21,886 bases of DNA from contig JAJBSL010000035.1 in NCBI GenBank assembly GCA_020540725.1, positions 1-21,886 on the forward strand, read 5' to 3'. Each line of letters starts with the position of its first letter. The stretch's first letter is position 1. Under the pieces are notes generated by a model. It worked only from the letters and a program-made list of their open reading frames with translations. It was not told the DNA's origin and made no database searches. This document shows positions 1-6,395 of this stretch, in pieces. Source of the DNA: Lachnospiraceae bacterium EP-SM-12S-S03 (GTDB taxonomy: Bacteria > Bacillota > Clostridia > Lachnospirales > Lachnospiraceae). A program made the translations under genes and the position numbers.

Positions 1-2360
1 CCTTTCTCGATCTCCTCCTTGTCTTTTATTCCGTCATTATCATCATCGTCATCTTTTACGTCCGGTACTCCGTCTTTGTCTGTATCTCGCTGAACTGTCA
101 CGATTACGTCTGCTGTTTTCTCTTCTTTCCCATCTTCCGACTGAACAACTGCATGTAATGTAACTTCTTGTTCCTCATAAGTAGCTGAATCTTTCTCACC
201 CCATACAAAATTTTCTGGAGTTCCTATCAGATTACCATCTGAGTCAATAGAAAGTCCGGTATTATTTCCCTCATCATGACTTGCTGTAACTTTCGCGTTC
301 TTTTGATTTGTTGTGATAACCTTTGTATTTTCTTTAACTGCAACTCCTTCTGTCTGTTTTTCCGGAGTTTTCACTGTTAGCTCTAATCCTTGAACCACAG
401 AAACCGGAATGGTTACTTCAAACGCGTCCTCTCTGTCAGGAACTTTTACAAGCACAACCCCTGTTGTATCTCCTACCTCTTTTGTATCAGGAACTGTTTT
501 CCACGAATAAATAGTTCCTTCTGGCATGTTATCTTTGTTGGCAATACCGCTCTTGGCAAATTCTGTATTCGTATCCAGTTTTGTTCCTTTGTAAGTTTCT
601 ATTGGGCTCTTCACAGCCATTGGCGCCTCTTTTAAAACTGTTTTTCCAATTTCAGGTTCTTGGTATCGCTGGTCTGACGGGATGATCTTAACGGTCAGTT
701 CATCTCCCGCTTTTCCGAGTTTTCCTGCATCTGCTACTGCAAAAGTAAACTCTTTCAAAATCGTTTTCGGTGCTCCATTTTCATCGACAGCGTCTAAGTT
801 TTCTACCCTTGCAATTTCTTCTCCATCTTTATTTACAAGCACTGCCACATTTCCTTTTCCGGCATTTTCATTCAGTAATACACTGGCAGCAACTTTCTTG
901 TCTCCTTCATAAACAGACTTGATTGTCGGTTCTGAAATATATGGACTGGTTTCTTTGTTTGATTCTGAATCGTCTGTTTTTCCGTCACCGTCTACATCCT
1001 GTATTCTGTAATAACCAGATCCCCATGTATTTGTGATCAGTTTCTCATTTACATCTGTGATCCATGCATCAAAATCAAAATCTTCCCCAAATGAATTCCC
1101 CTCTTCTACACCTGCTTCCTTTTTCAATTCGTCCAAAATCTCATTAATTGGTTTATTTAATCTATACACATAGCGGATCACTGTAGGTCTCGGAGAAGCA
1201 TTGTTAAATTCTACGATATTTCCCAGATCATTGTCTGTAATCTCTCCCATTCCATAGTTTTCTTTATTCGGATCCCTCTCTATGGATAAATCTGCAACTT
1301 TTACATTATTCTTATTTTCAAGAGAAAAATCCGGTGCTACAGCACCTGCACTGCCCATCTTATGCAGTTCGATTCCATCCACATATTTCACAAGTCTTTT
1401 ATCAATCTTAAACTGTAGCTTCCATGGCGTTTCTTTTGCAGATACTCCGTATGCAAAATTCCTGTTTTTCGATATGTTGTGATCAACTACGATTGCTCCG
1501 TTGGCTCCCAACTTCTTTTCGTTCTCCATGTATCTCGCACCGATTGCCGCATATTTGAACCATTCTGTATTATTGGGTGATTCTTCCGCGCTCATCTGTG
1601 TATCCATATAAGTTCTGAAAGAGCCTGTGGAGTCAATTCCCGGAACGATTTTCCCTCCATCTTTCACACTGGTCAGATAGATACGATACCCTAATTTATC
1701 CAATGCCAGATTTTCATCACCGATTTCTGCCATGATCTCATCGATATTTTTTTCAAAAGTAATAATTCCATTTGGCGCTACTTGCGTATCTGTTGTTTCA
1801 CCACCTGCAAAAAGTCCACTGTTTGCCCTTATATAGTTTACTTCCCAGATATTTGTTTTTCTTCCGATTGTATCGCTCTGGCGGACAAGTGTTCGCCTTC
1901 CTCCCGGCGCCTTTGCATCTACTTCTATACTCTTAATATATTTTGCCAATCTCTCATCTATCTGTAACCGGATTTTCCAGTTAGACGTTGATGCTGCAAT
2001 ATTGTGTTTTCCATATATTTCAAATCCAAGCTGATTTGTCTTCATTCCTTTTTCAATCTTTGCAGGATTAAACTTCAAATCTTGAAAATTATACTTTGCA
2101 TTTGGTGCGTACCCGATATTCTCGGAATCTACATTACCCGAAGCTTCTTTGTTACCGGTTTCCGAAGCAGATACAACAAGTTTCGATGTTTCTACCGGCT
2201 TTATATCCGCCGCCATTGCCACTGTCGGGGTAATACAAATCCAAAATCCAAGCATACAGGATACGACACCTATAGACAACTTTCTTGTGCTATATCGTAA
2301 ACGCCTTTTGCTCCCTTTCTTCTTCTGAATAATCTCTTTCATTTTCTCTAAATATTCCAT
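1..2360 (-). CDS. YSIRK-type secreted surface protein with Rib-like domain, C-terminus outside window
   Basis: Open for 786 codons from an ATG at 2360 to the window edge with no stop. A GAGGTGA ribosome site lies 5-6 bases upstream. Residues 1-51 form a long signal peptide: a Lys/Arg-rich n-region, a YSTRK motif (residues 23-27) followed by LSIGVVSCMLGF, and an Ala-x-Ala-type cleavage site near residue 50. This is a YSIRK variant, which in Gram-positive bacteria marks cell-wall proteins exported at the septum. Residues about 80-460 hold two related stretches with the pattern WK.(R/Q)(L/F).ID.RL.KY, probably adhesive modules. Residues about 450-460 carry an EF-hand-like DVDGDGKTDD. Residues about 575-655 resemble a Rib/alpha/Esp surface-antigen domain. 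The last visible residues (about 763-786) are a DTDKDGVPDVKDDDDDNDG segment like a calcium-binding TSP3 repeat. An LPXTG sorting signal would be expected beyond the window, but that is inference. Ligand unknown. Confidence 0.85.
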   Translation of the reverse strand, partial: MEYLEKMKEIIQKKKGSKRRLRYSTRKLSIGVVSCMLGFWICITPTVAMAADIKPVETSKLVVSASETGNKEASGNVDSENIGYAPNAKYNFQDLKFNPAKIEKGMKTNQLGFEIYGKHNIAASTSNWKIRLQIDERLAKYIKSIEVDAKAPGGRRTLVRQSDTIGRKTNIWEVNYIRANSGLFAGGETTDTQVAPNGIITFEKNIDEIMAEIGDENLALDKLGYRIYLTSVKDGGKIVPGIDSTGSFRTYMDTQMSAEESPNNTEWFKYAAIGARYMENEKKLGANGAIVVDHNISKNRNFAYGVSAKETPWKLQFKIDKRLVKYVDGIELHKMGSAGAVAPDFSLENKNNVKVADLSIERDPNKENYGMGEITDNDLGNIVEFNNASPRPTVIRYVYRLNKPINEILDELKKEAGVEEGNSFGEDFDFDAWITDVNEKLITNTWGSGYYRIQDVDGDGKTDDSESNKETSPYISEPTIKSVYEGDKKVAASVLLNENAGKGNVAVLVNKDGEEIARVENLDAVDENGAPKTILKEFTFAVADAGKLGKAGDELTVKIIPSDQRYQEPEIGKTVLKEAPMAVKSPIETYKGTKLDTNTEFAKSGIANKDNMPEGTIYSWKTVPDTKEVGDTTGVVLVKVPDREDAFEVTIPVSVVQGLELTVKTPEKQTEGVAVKENTKVITTNQKNAKVTASHDEGNNTGLSIDSDGNLIGTPENFVWGEKDSATYEEQEVTLHAVVQSEDGKEEKTADVIVTVQRDTDKDGVPDVKDDDDDNDGIKDKEEIEK

Positions 2361-2620
2361 AGTAATCACCTCAATTTAAATTAAAACTTTCTTTTTCCTT
2401 CTACAATCTGCAATCTTCAATTGCACCTCCTCCTTTCACAAGATTGAACAGTAAGCGTGTAATCGTGTGCCATACTTCTCCACCATCCTATATTCAATCT
2501 CCTTCTTTATAATACATACTAAACCGGCACGCTACACTTTCACCCAAAAGGAGTCAGTTCTTACATATATTTCTCGATTTATACATCCCCAAATTTTCCC
2601 AAAACTTTTTGATTTAGGTC

Positions 2621-2648
2621 TTCTCAAAAACGGTCAACGGCGTATAAT
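2621..2648 (+). promoter_or_regulatory. Promoter of the tetR-ABC operon
   Basis: There is a perfect -10 TATAAT at 2643-2648. A weak -35 TTCTCA at 2621-2626 matches the consensus at four of six positions with a 16-base spacer. Transcription would begin near 2655, inside the palindrome at 2654-2670. Confidence 0.6.
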
Positions 2649-2653
2649 TAGAA

Positions 2654-2670
2654 TTAACCGCAGCGGTTAA
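2654..2670. promoter_or_regulatory. Palindromic operator, probably bound by the adjacent TetR protein
   Basis: TTAACCGCAGCGGTTAA is a perfect inverted repeat with 8-base arms and a single central base. It begins six bases after the -10 box and covers the expected transcription start, immediately before the tetR ribosome site. Size, symmetry and placement are those of a TetR-family autorepression site. Binding is inferred. Confidence 0.75.
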
Positions 2671-2686
2671 GTAAGGGGAAGATATC

Positions 2687-3301
2687 ATGAATGAGAAATT
2701 TTTTGCACTACCTATCCAGAAACAAGAGGCCATTCTCAATGCAGGATTTTGTGTGTTTTCACAGAATTCTTATAAGAAAAGTCCTACAAGTGAAATTGCG
2801 GATGCTGCAGGTATCAGTAAATCCTTGTTATTTCACTATTTTTATAATAAAAAAGGACTATATCTTTTCCTTTGGGAAAAATGTACGCAGATTACTATGG
2901 AAGCGCTTAAGAAAAGCGGCTGTTATGAGCAAACTGATCTGTTCGTTTGTATGAACCTTGGATTGAAAGCCAAATTGGAGATTATGCGTCGTTATCCGCA
3001 TATGGGAACATTTGTAATGAAAGCATACTACGAAAAGGACCCTGATGTCCGCCCTGCAATTCAAAAAAGTATTGCAAAATATGCTGATTTTAAGACAAAT
3101 CCAGCCCTCTTAAATCTGAATCCCGAGAATTTTGTCGAAGGGCTTGATCTTGAAATGATGTATCATGACATGCTATGGGCATCTGAAGGATATATCTGGG
3201 AAAAGCTGCAACATGACGACATCAATGTAGATGAGATTGAAAGGGGTTTTACAAAACTGATTGATTTCTGGAAATCTGTTTACTTACGGAAGGAGAGGTA
3301 A
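2687..3301 (+). CDS. TetR/AcrR-family transcriptional regulator
   Basis: A 204-residue protein, the normal TetR length. The N-terminal DNA-binding domain covers about residues 10-60 (KQEAILNAGFCVFSQNSYKKSPTSEIADAAGISKSLLFHYFYNKKGLY), with the recognition helix in GISKSLLFHYF. The remaining helical C-terminal half is the ligand and dimer domain; its ligand cannot be predicted. The ATG at 2687 follows an AGGGGA ribosome site. Its stop is four bases before the start of the ABC ATPase gene, so regulator, ATPase and permease form one transcript. The perfect palindrome over the promoter suggests it represses its own operon and is released by an exported compound or a membrane stress signal. Confidence 0.93.
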   Translation: MNEKFFALPIQKQEAILNAGFCVFSQNSYKKSPTSEIADAAGISKSLLFHYFYNKKGLYLFLWEKCTQITMEALKKSGCYEQTDLFVCMNLGLKAKLEIMRRYPHMGTFVMKAYYEKDPDVRPAIQKSIAKYADFKTNPALLNLNPENFVEGLDLEMMYHDMLWASEGYIWEKLQHDDINVDEIERGFTKLIDFWKSVYLRKER

Positions 3302-3305
3302 CTTT

Positions 3306-4187
3306 ATGGATGCGATCCAACTATCAAATCTAACGAAATATTATGGAAAATCCAGGGGAATCTTAAATTTGAATCTGGATATAAAAGAAGGGGAATTCTT
3401 CGGCTTTATCGGGCCGAACGGCGCCGGAAAATCCACCACAATCCGTACGCTGCTCAATCTGATTACCCCCTCATCCGGTCAGGCGAAAATCTTCGGGATG
3501 GAAGTGAATCAGCACAATTTCAAAATCCGTTCCCTCATCGGATACCTGCCGTCTGAGGCTGTATTCTACCGTGGACTGAAAGTCAAAGACCTGTTAAAAT
3601 TGTCCGCTGATCTTCATCACAAAGACTGTTCCGCAGAAAGGGCAATATTATGCAAACGCTTACAGCTAGATGTCAATCGGAAAGTAGATGAATTGTCTTT
3701 TGGTAATCGAAAAAAAGTAGCCATTGTATCTGCACTTCAACATAACCCCAAACTTCTGATTTTAGATGAACCGACCAGTGGTTTGGATCCATTGATGCAA
3801 CGGGAGTTTTTCCATATTATTCGTGAACGAAACGAACAAGGTGTGACCATATTCCTTTCCAGCCACGTTCTCTCAGAGATTCAACAAAACTGTACGAGAG
3901 CTGCCATCATTCGGGAGGGCCGGATCATTGCCTGTGACAATGTCGATGCACTTGCTAAAACAAACGCCAAACGGATCACGGTTCAGGGGAAAGTAAAGCT
4001 GGATACTCTGGAAAGAATTCGTGATCTAAAAAAAGGGGATGATATTTTCAGCTTTCTCTACGACGGAGATATCCATCAACTCCTTGAAACACTCTCAGCC
4101 GGAACAATCACAGATCTTTCCATTTCAGACCCTGATCTGGACGAAATTTTTCTGCACTATTATGAAAATGGAGGTGAACAGGCATGA
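3306..4187 (+). CDS. ABC transporter ATP-binding protein (ABC-2 exporter type)
   Basis: A 293-residue nucleotide-binding subunit. Walker A GPNGAGKST is at residues 36-44, a degenerate signature LSFGNRKK stands where LSGGQ is usual, Walker B is LLILDEPTSGLDP, and the H-loop is SSHVLSE. The C-terminal 80 residues form the extra domain typical of CcmA-like ATPases paired with ABC-2 permeases. The start at 3306 was chosen because it follows GGAGAGG at ideal spacing and begins MDAIQLSNLTKYYG; the in-frame ATG at 3261 lies inside tetR. The gene overlaps the permease by four bases (ATGA), so the two subunits are translationally coupled. The substrate is unknown; related cassettes export peptides or lipophilic drugs, but this is not determined here. 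Confidence 0.93.
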   Translation: MDAIQLSNLTKYYGKSRGILNLNLDIKEGEFFGFIGPNGAGKSTTIRTLLNLITPSSGQAKIFGMEVNQHNFKIRSLIGYLPSEAVFYRGLKVKDLLKLSADLHHKDCSAERAILCKRLQLDVNRKVDELSFGNRKKVAIVSALQHNPKLLILDEPTSGLDPLMQREFFHIIRERNEQGVTIFLSSHVLSEIQQNCTRAAIIREGRIIACDNVDALAKTNAKRITVQGKVKLDTLERIRDLKKGDDIFSFLYDGDIHQLLETLSAGTITDLSISDPDLDEIFLHYYENGGEQA

Positions 4188-4966
4188 TCTTGATCAAACA
4201 TGAGTTAAAACAAGGATGGAAATCTCTTGTTGTCTGGACTGTTTCCATCGTTTTTTTTATTATTGTCTGTGTATTCCTGTATCCGGAAATGAAGGGAGAA
4301 ATGGAAGACATGAACGAAATCTTCTCCTCGATGGGAGCCTTTAGTGCTGCATTTGGTATGGATCGTCTGAACTTCGGCACTTTGATCGGTTTCTATTCCA
4401 CAGAATGTGGCAATATTTTAGGACTAGGCGGTGCATTTTTTGCGTCTCTCATTGCAGTCAGCAGTCTTGCGAAGGAAGAAAAAGAACACACTGCAGAATT
4501 TCTGTTTGCACACCCGGTCAGCAGAAAAAAAGTTCTCACTGAAAAACTGGCCTCTGTCATCATCCAGCTTCTGCTTCTGAATGTGACTGTGTTCCTACTG
4601 TCTATTGGATCCATTGCACTCATCGGCGAAGAAATACTTTGGAAAGAAATCTGCCTGTTGCATCTTGCCTATTTTCTGATCCAGATAGAGCTTGCCGGCA
4701 TCTGTTTTGGAATCTCCGCATTCCTGCGCGGCAGCGGACTCGGCATCGGACTCGGTATTGCCACGATTATGTATTTCCTGAACATTATTGCCAATATCTC
4801 TGATCAAGTGAATTTTCTGAAATACATCACCCCGTTTGGTTATGCAAACGGAGCGGATATCGTGGAAAACGGCAGTCTGGATACAGGTATGATTTGGATT
4901 GGAATGTCATTTGCTGTAATCGGGGTTTTAACTGCTTATTGGAAGTACAACAGAAAAGATATATAG
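4184..4966 (+). CDS. ABC-2 type transporter permease subunit
   Basis: A 260-residue integral membrane protein with about six hydrophobic segments, near residues 15-33, 80-95, 120-145, 155-180, 185-205 and 235-252. The conserved cytoplasmic stretch SSLAKEEKEHTAEFLFAHPVSRKKVLTEKL (about residues 92-122) is typical of ABC-2 permeases that pair with the CcmA-like ATPase encoded just upstream. The overlapping ATGA start implies stoichiometric production with that ATPase. It ends the operon; an AT-rich inverted repeat spans its stop codon. Substrate not identifiable from sequence. Confidence 0.88.
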   Translation: MILIKHELKQGWKSLVVWTVSIVFFIIVCVFLYPEMKGEMEDMNEIFSSMGAFSAAFGMDRLNFGTLIGFYSTECGNILGLGGAFFASLIAVSSLAKEEKEHTAEFLFAHPVSRKKVLTEKLASVIIQLLLLNVTVFLLSIGSIALIGEEILWKEICLLHLAYFLIQIELAGICFGISAFLRGSGLGIGLGIATIMYFLNIIANISDQVNFLKYITPFGYANGADIVENGSLDTGMIWIGMSFAVIGVLTAYWKYNRKDI

Positions 4967-4991
4967 GATTCCAAAGGATCTTCCTATATAT
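4959..4991. terminator. Possible weak bidirectional terminator between ABC permease and yaaA
   Basis: A perfect 10-base inverted repeat, ATATATAGGA (4959-4968) and TCCTATATAT (4982-4991), has a 13-base loop and includes the permease stop codon. It sits between convergent genes, but the stem is nearly all A-T and no long T run follows, so its strength is doubtful. Confidence 0.4.
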
Positions 4992-5004
4992 GCAAACTTT
5001 TGTC

Positions 5005-5742
5005 TTATCCAGAGATAAATACTATTTTCCGCTCATCGGAAAGACTTGATTCATATTTATAGCCATTCCAGTCGAAAGCTTTGATTTCCTCAGGTGTGTC
5101 TATACGTTTTTTCATGATATATTGAACCATATGCCCTCTCGCCATCTTAGCCAAGGTAGCGAGAGTTTTTAATTTCCCTTTGTGCATATTCAAAAATTCC
5201 ACATCAATAAATCGGTCATATTTCGCATATTTTCTCACACACTTTGCATACTCTTCTGAGGCAAGATTCAAAACAATGGAATTGTCCCGGTATACATCCC
5301 GATAAATATCTTCTCCCCAAAACGCATAGAGATTCTGTCCATCTATCGGGATTTTACACTGCATTTCCAAACGGTACGGATGGATTGCATCCAAAGGTTT
5401 GAGCGAACCGTAACACGCACTCAATATCCGCAAATGGTTCTGTGCATACTCTAAATCGTCTTTCTTCCACAAAACTGCTTCCGTATGTTTAAATACAAGA
5501 CCGTCATAGGTAAGAAGCGCCGCCGTTCCCGTTTGCTCCATATCAAATTCCTGAATATCCATAAATGCCTGCCCCGCCAGTTTTTCGTTGATTTTCATAT
5601 AACTTTCCAATTCCCACGGTGTACATTTCTTCAGTGTCCGAATCACTGCCTCTGTTTTCTCCGGAAAACTGCATGCTGAAAGAGACACATCTTCCCGCTC
5701 TCTTACTTTCATATTTTTTGCCGGTGAAATAATTGTAATCAT
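5005..5742 (-). CDS. yaaA: Peroxide stress protein YaaA (DUF328/UPF0246)
   Basis: A 245-residue cytoplasmic protein of full family length. Family hallmarks are the N-terminal MITIISPAKNM, LTYDGLVFKH, the LSACYGSLKPLDAIHPYRLEM core (about residues 106-126), LYAFWGEDI, NLASEEY and KMARGHMVQYI. In E. coli YaaA limits damage during H2O2 stress by lowering free intracellular iron, and the fold binds DNA. That role suits a strict anaerobe beside genes for oxygen-labile Fe-S enzymes, though it is read away from the hyd operon on the other strand. The ATG at 5742 follows AGGAGG at good spacing. A promoter with a consensus -35 lies upstream. Confidence 0.93.
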   Translation of the reverse strand: MITIISPAKNMKVREREDVSLSACSFPEKTEAVIRTLKKCTPWELESYMKINEKLAGQAFMDIQEFDMEQTGTAALLTYDGLVFKHTEAVLWKKDDLEYAQNHLRILSACYGSLKPLDAIHPYRLEMQCKIPIDGQNLYAFWGEDIYRDVYRDNSIVLNLASEEYAKCVRKYAKYDRFIDVEFLNMHKGKLKTLATLAKMARGHMVQYIMKKRIDTPEEIKAFDWNGYKYESSLSDERKIVFISG

Positions 5743-5785
5743 ATACGCCTCCTGCTCTCATTTTCCACTCAATTTTTCTTCCCTT

Positions 5786-5815
5786 ATTTTGCACTATTTT
5801 TCACTTCTTTGTCAA
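5786..5815 (-). promoter_or_regulatory. Probable yaaA promoter
   Basis: On the minus strand a perfect TTGACA (5815-5810) is followed after 18 bases by CAAAAT (5791-5786), preceded by an extended-type TG. It lies 44 bases before the yaaA start and is nearly back-to-back with the hyd-leader promoter at 5830-5858. Confidence 0.55.
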
Positions 5816-5829
5816 ACAATAAATTATCC

Positions 5830-5858
5830 TTGTCACTCTCTTCCCTCCATGCTATACT
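5830..5858 (+). promoter_or_regulatory. Strong housekeeping promoter of the hyd leader RNA
   Basis: TTGTCA (5830-5835), a 17-base spacer and TATACT (5853-5858) give a near-consensus sigma-A promoter. The start would be near 5865, about 270 bases before the first hyd-operon gene, leaving a long leader with two terminator-like hairpins. Confidence 0.7.
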
Positions 5859-5864
5859 TAGATA

Positions 5865-5980
5865 AAACGTACTGATTACGAAGAATATCATCTGAGTAAA
5901 AAGGCGCACAAACCGGAATTTTCATAGGATAACTCTATCCTTTTTCAGGCTCGGCGTCTTCTGGCGCCGAGTCTTTTTTC
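5865..5980 (+). ncRNA. Candidate regulatory leader RNA or small RNA upstream of the hyd operon
   Basis: A transcript of about 115 bases is bounded by the promoter at 5830-5858 and a strong terminator at 5948-5979. Visible folds are a small hairpin GGATA-actc-TATCC followed by five T (5927-5945) and the terminator. The GGCGC at 5903-5907 can pair with GCGCC at 5964-5968, which belongs to the terminator stem, so the two pairings exclude each other. That is the usual arrangement of a riboswitch or attenuator. I recognise no known riboswitch family. It could also be a free-standing small RNA with read-through. Confidence 0.45.
5948..5979 (+). terminator. Strong intrinsic terminator in the hyd leader
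   Basis: The stem GGCTCGGCG (5948-5956) pairs with CGCCGAGTC (5965-5973) across an 8-base loop, with one G-T wobble, and is followed directly by six T. It lies about 160 bases upstream of the first hyd gene on the same strand, so it would stop transcription before the operon unless antitermination occurs. Confidence 0.8.
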
Positions 5981-6137
5981 ATACATGAGTAACTCCGCCG
6001 GAATCCTATGTATAAACACTCCACTCATTTCATTTAAAATACGTAGCTTGCAAAGATGAAATTCGTAGGATCAGGTACCACGCGCAATGGTAACACATAT
6101 GCGCAATCTTTTTTTGAATATTTTAAAGGAGGTTACT
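5981..6137 (+). promoter_or_regulatory. Second structured segment of the hyd leader
   Basis: After the first terminator, ATCCTATG (6003-6010) can pair with CGTAGGAT (6064-6071) by one G-U wobble, enclosing an ATTTCAT/ATGAAAT hairpin. Next, TACCA (6076-6080) pairs with TGGTA (6088-6092), and the loop of that hairpin contains GCGCA (6082-6086), complementary to TGCGC (6100-6104), followed by seven T at 6109-6115. This reads as a pseudoknot or attenuator just before the AAAGGAGG ribosome site. ATCCTATG can also pair with CATAGGAT at 5923-5930 in the first segment. No second promoter was seen. Confidence 0.4.
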
Positions 6138-6383
6138 ATGGACACGCGAATTGCACTAATCGGAATTATTGTAGAAAGTCACGAATCGATTGAACAATTG
6201 AACGCACTTCTCTCGGAATTCGGTGATTATATTATCGGAAGAATGGGGATCCCGTATCGTGAGAAACATGTTTCTATCATAAGCGTTGCAATCGACGCAC
6301 CGAACAATATTATCAGTTCCCTCTCGGGAAAACTCGGTATGCTGCCGGGAATCAGCACAAAAACGACTTACACCAAACAATAA
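6138..6383 (+). CDS. Putative iron-only hydrogenase system regulator (TM1266 family)
   Basis: An 81-residue protein with an ACT-like beta-alpha-beta fold: TRIALIGIIVES at the N-terminus, then GDYIIGRMGIPYREKHVSIISVAIDAP and an ISSLSGKLGMLPGI motif. This sequence is characteristic of the small protein encoded beside hydEFG and [FeFe]-hydrogenase genes in many anaerobes and named after Thermotoga TM1266. Its biochemical role is not established; it is thought to be regulatory, and ACT-like folds often sense small ligands. The ATG at 6138 follows AAAGGAGG at optimal spacing; an upstream in-frame ATG at 6087 lies inside the leader hairpins and has no ribosome site. hydE begins 12 bases after its stop. 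Confidence 0.88.
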   Translation: MDTRIALIGIIVESHESIEQLNALLSEFGDYIIGRMGIPYREKHVSIISVAIDAPNNIISSLSGKLGMLPGISTKTTYTKQ

Positions 6384-6395
6384 AGGCAGGGAAAC

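Larger units (their letters stand above)
2361..2686. other. Divergent intergenic region between surface protein and tetR
   Basis: This 326-base AT-rich spacer separates two divergent genes. On the right it holds the tetR promoter and operator. On the left it holds the surface-protein ribosome site and, on the minus strand, a second strong AGGAGGAGGT site at about 2422-2431. That second site precedes a 14-codon TTG-initiated reading frame (2420 to 2376), which could be a leader peptide. I could not fix a convincing promoter for the surface protein. Confidence 0.5.

Noticed and set aside
1..36. Apparent stop or frameshift near the left edge of the surface protein
   Set aside because: It appeared only when the frame was set wrongly; with the ATG at 2358-2360 the frame is open all the way to base 3.
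390..1967. Several plus-strand open frames of 60-81 codons
   Set aside because: They lie opposite the continuous 786-codon minus-strand surface-protein frame, have no ribosome sites and no domain-like sequence.
3261..3305. Upstream start for the ABC ATPase
   Set aside because: It lies within tetR without a ribosome site; the ATG at 3306 has GGAGAGG and gives the family N-terminus.
6073..6083. T-box antiterminator-like string AGGTACCACGCG before the TM1266 gene
   Set aside because: It resembles but does not match the AGGGUGGNACCGCG T-box; no Stem I or specifier loop is seen, and the downstream genes are not amino-acid or tRNA related.
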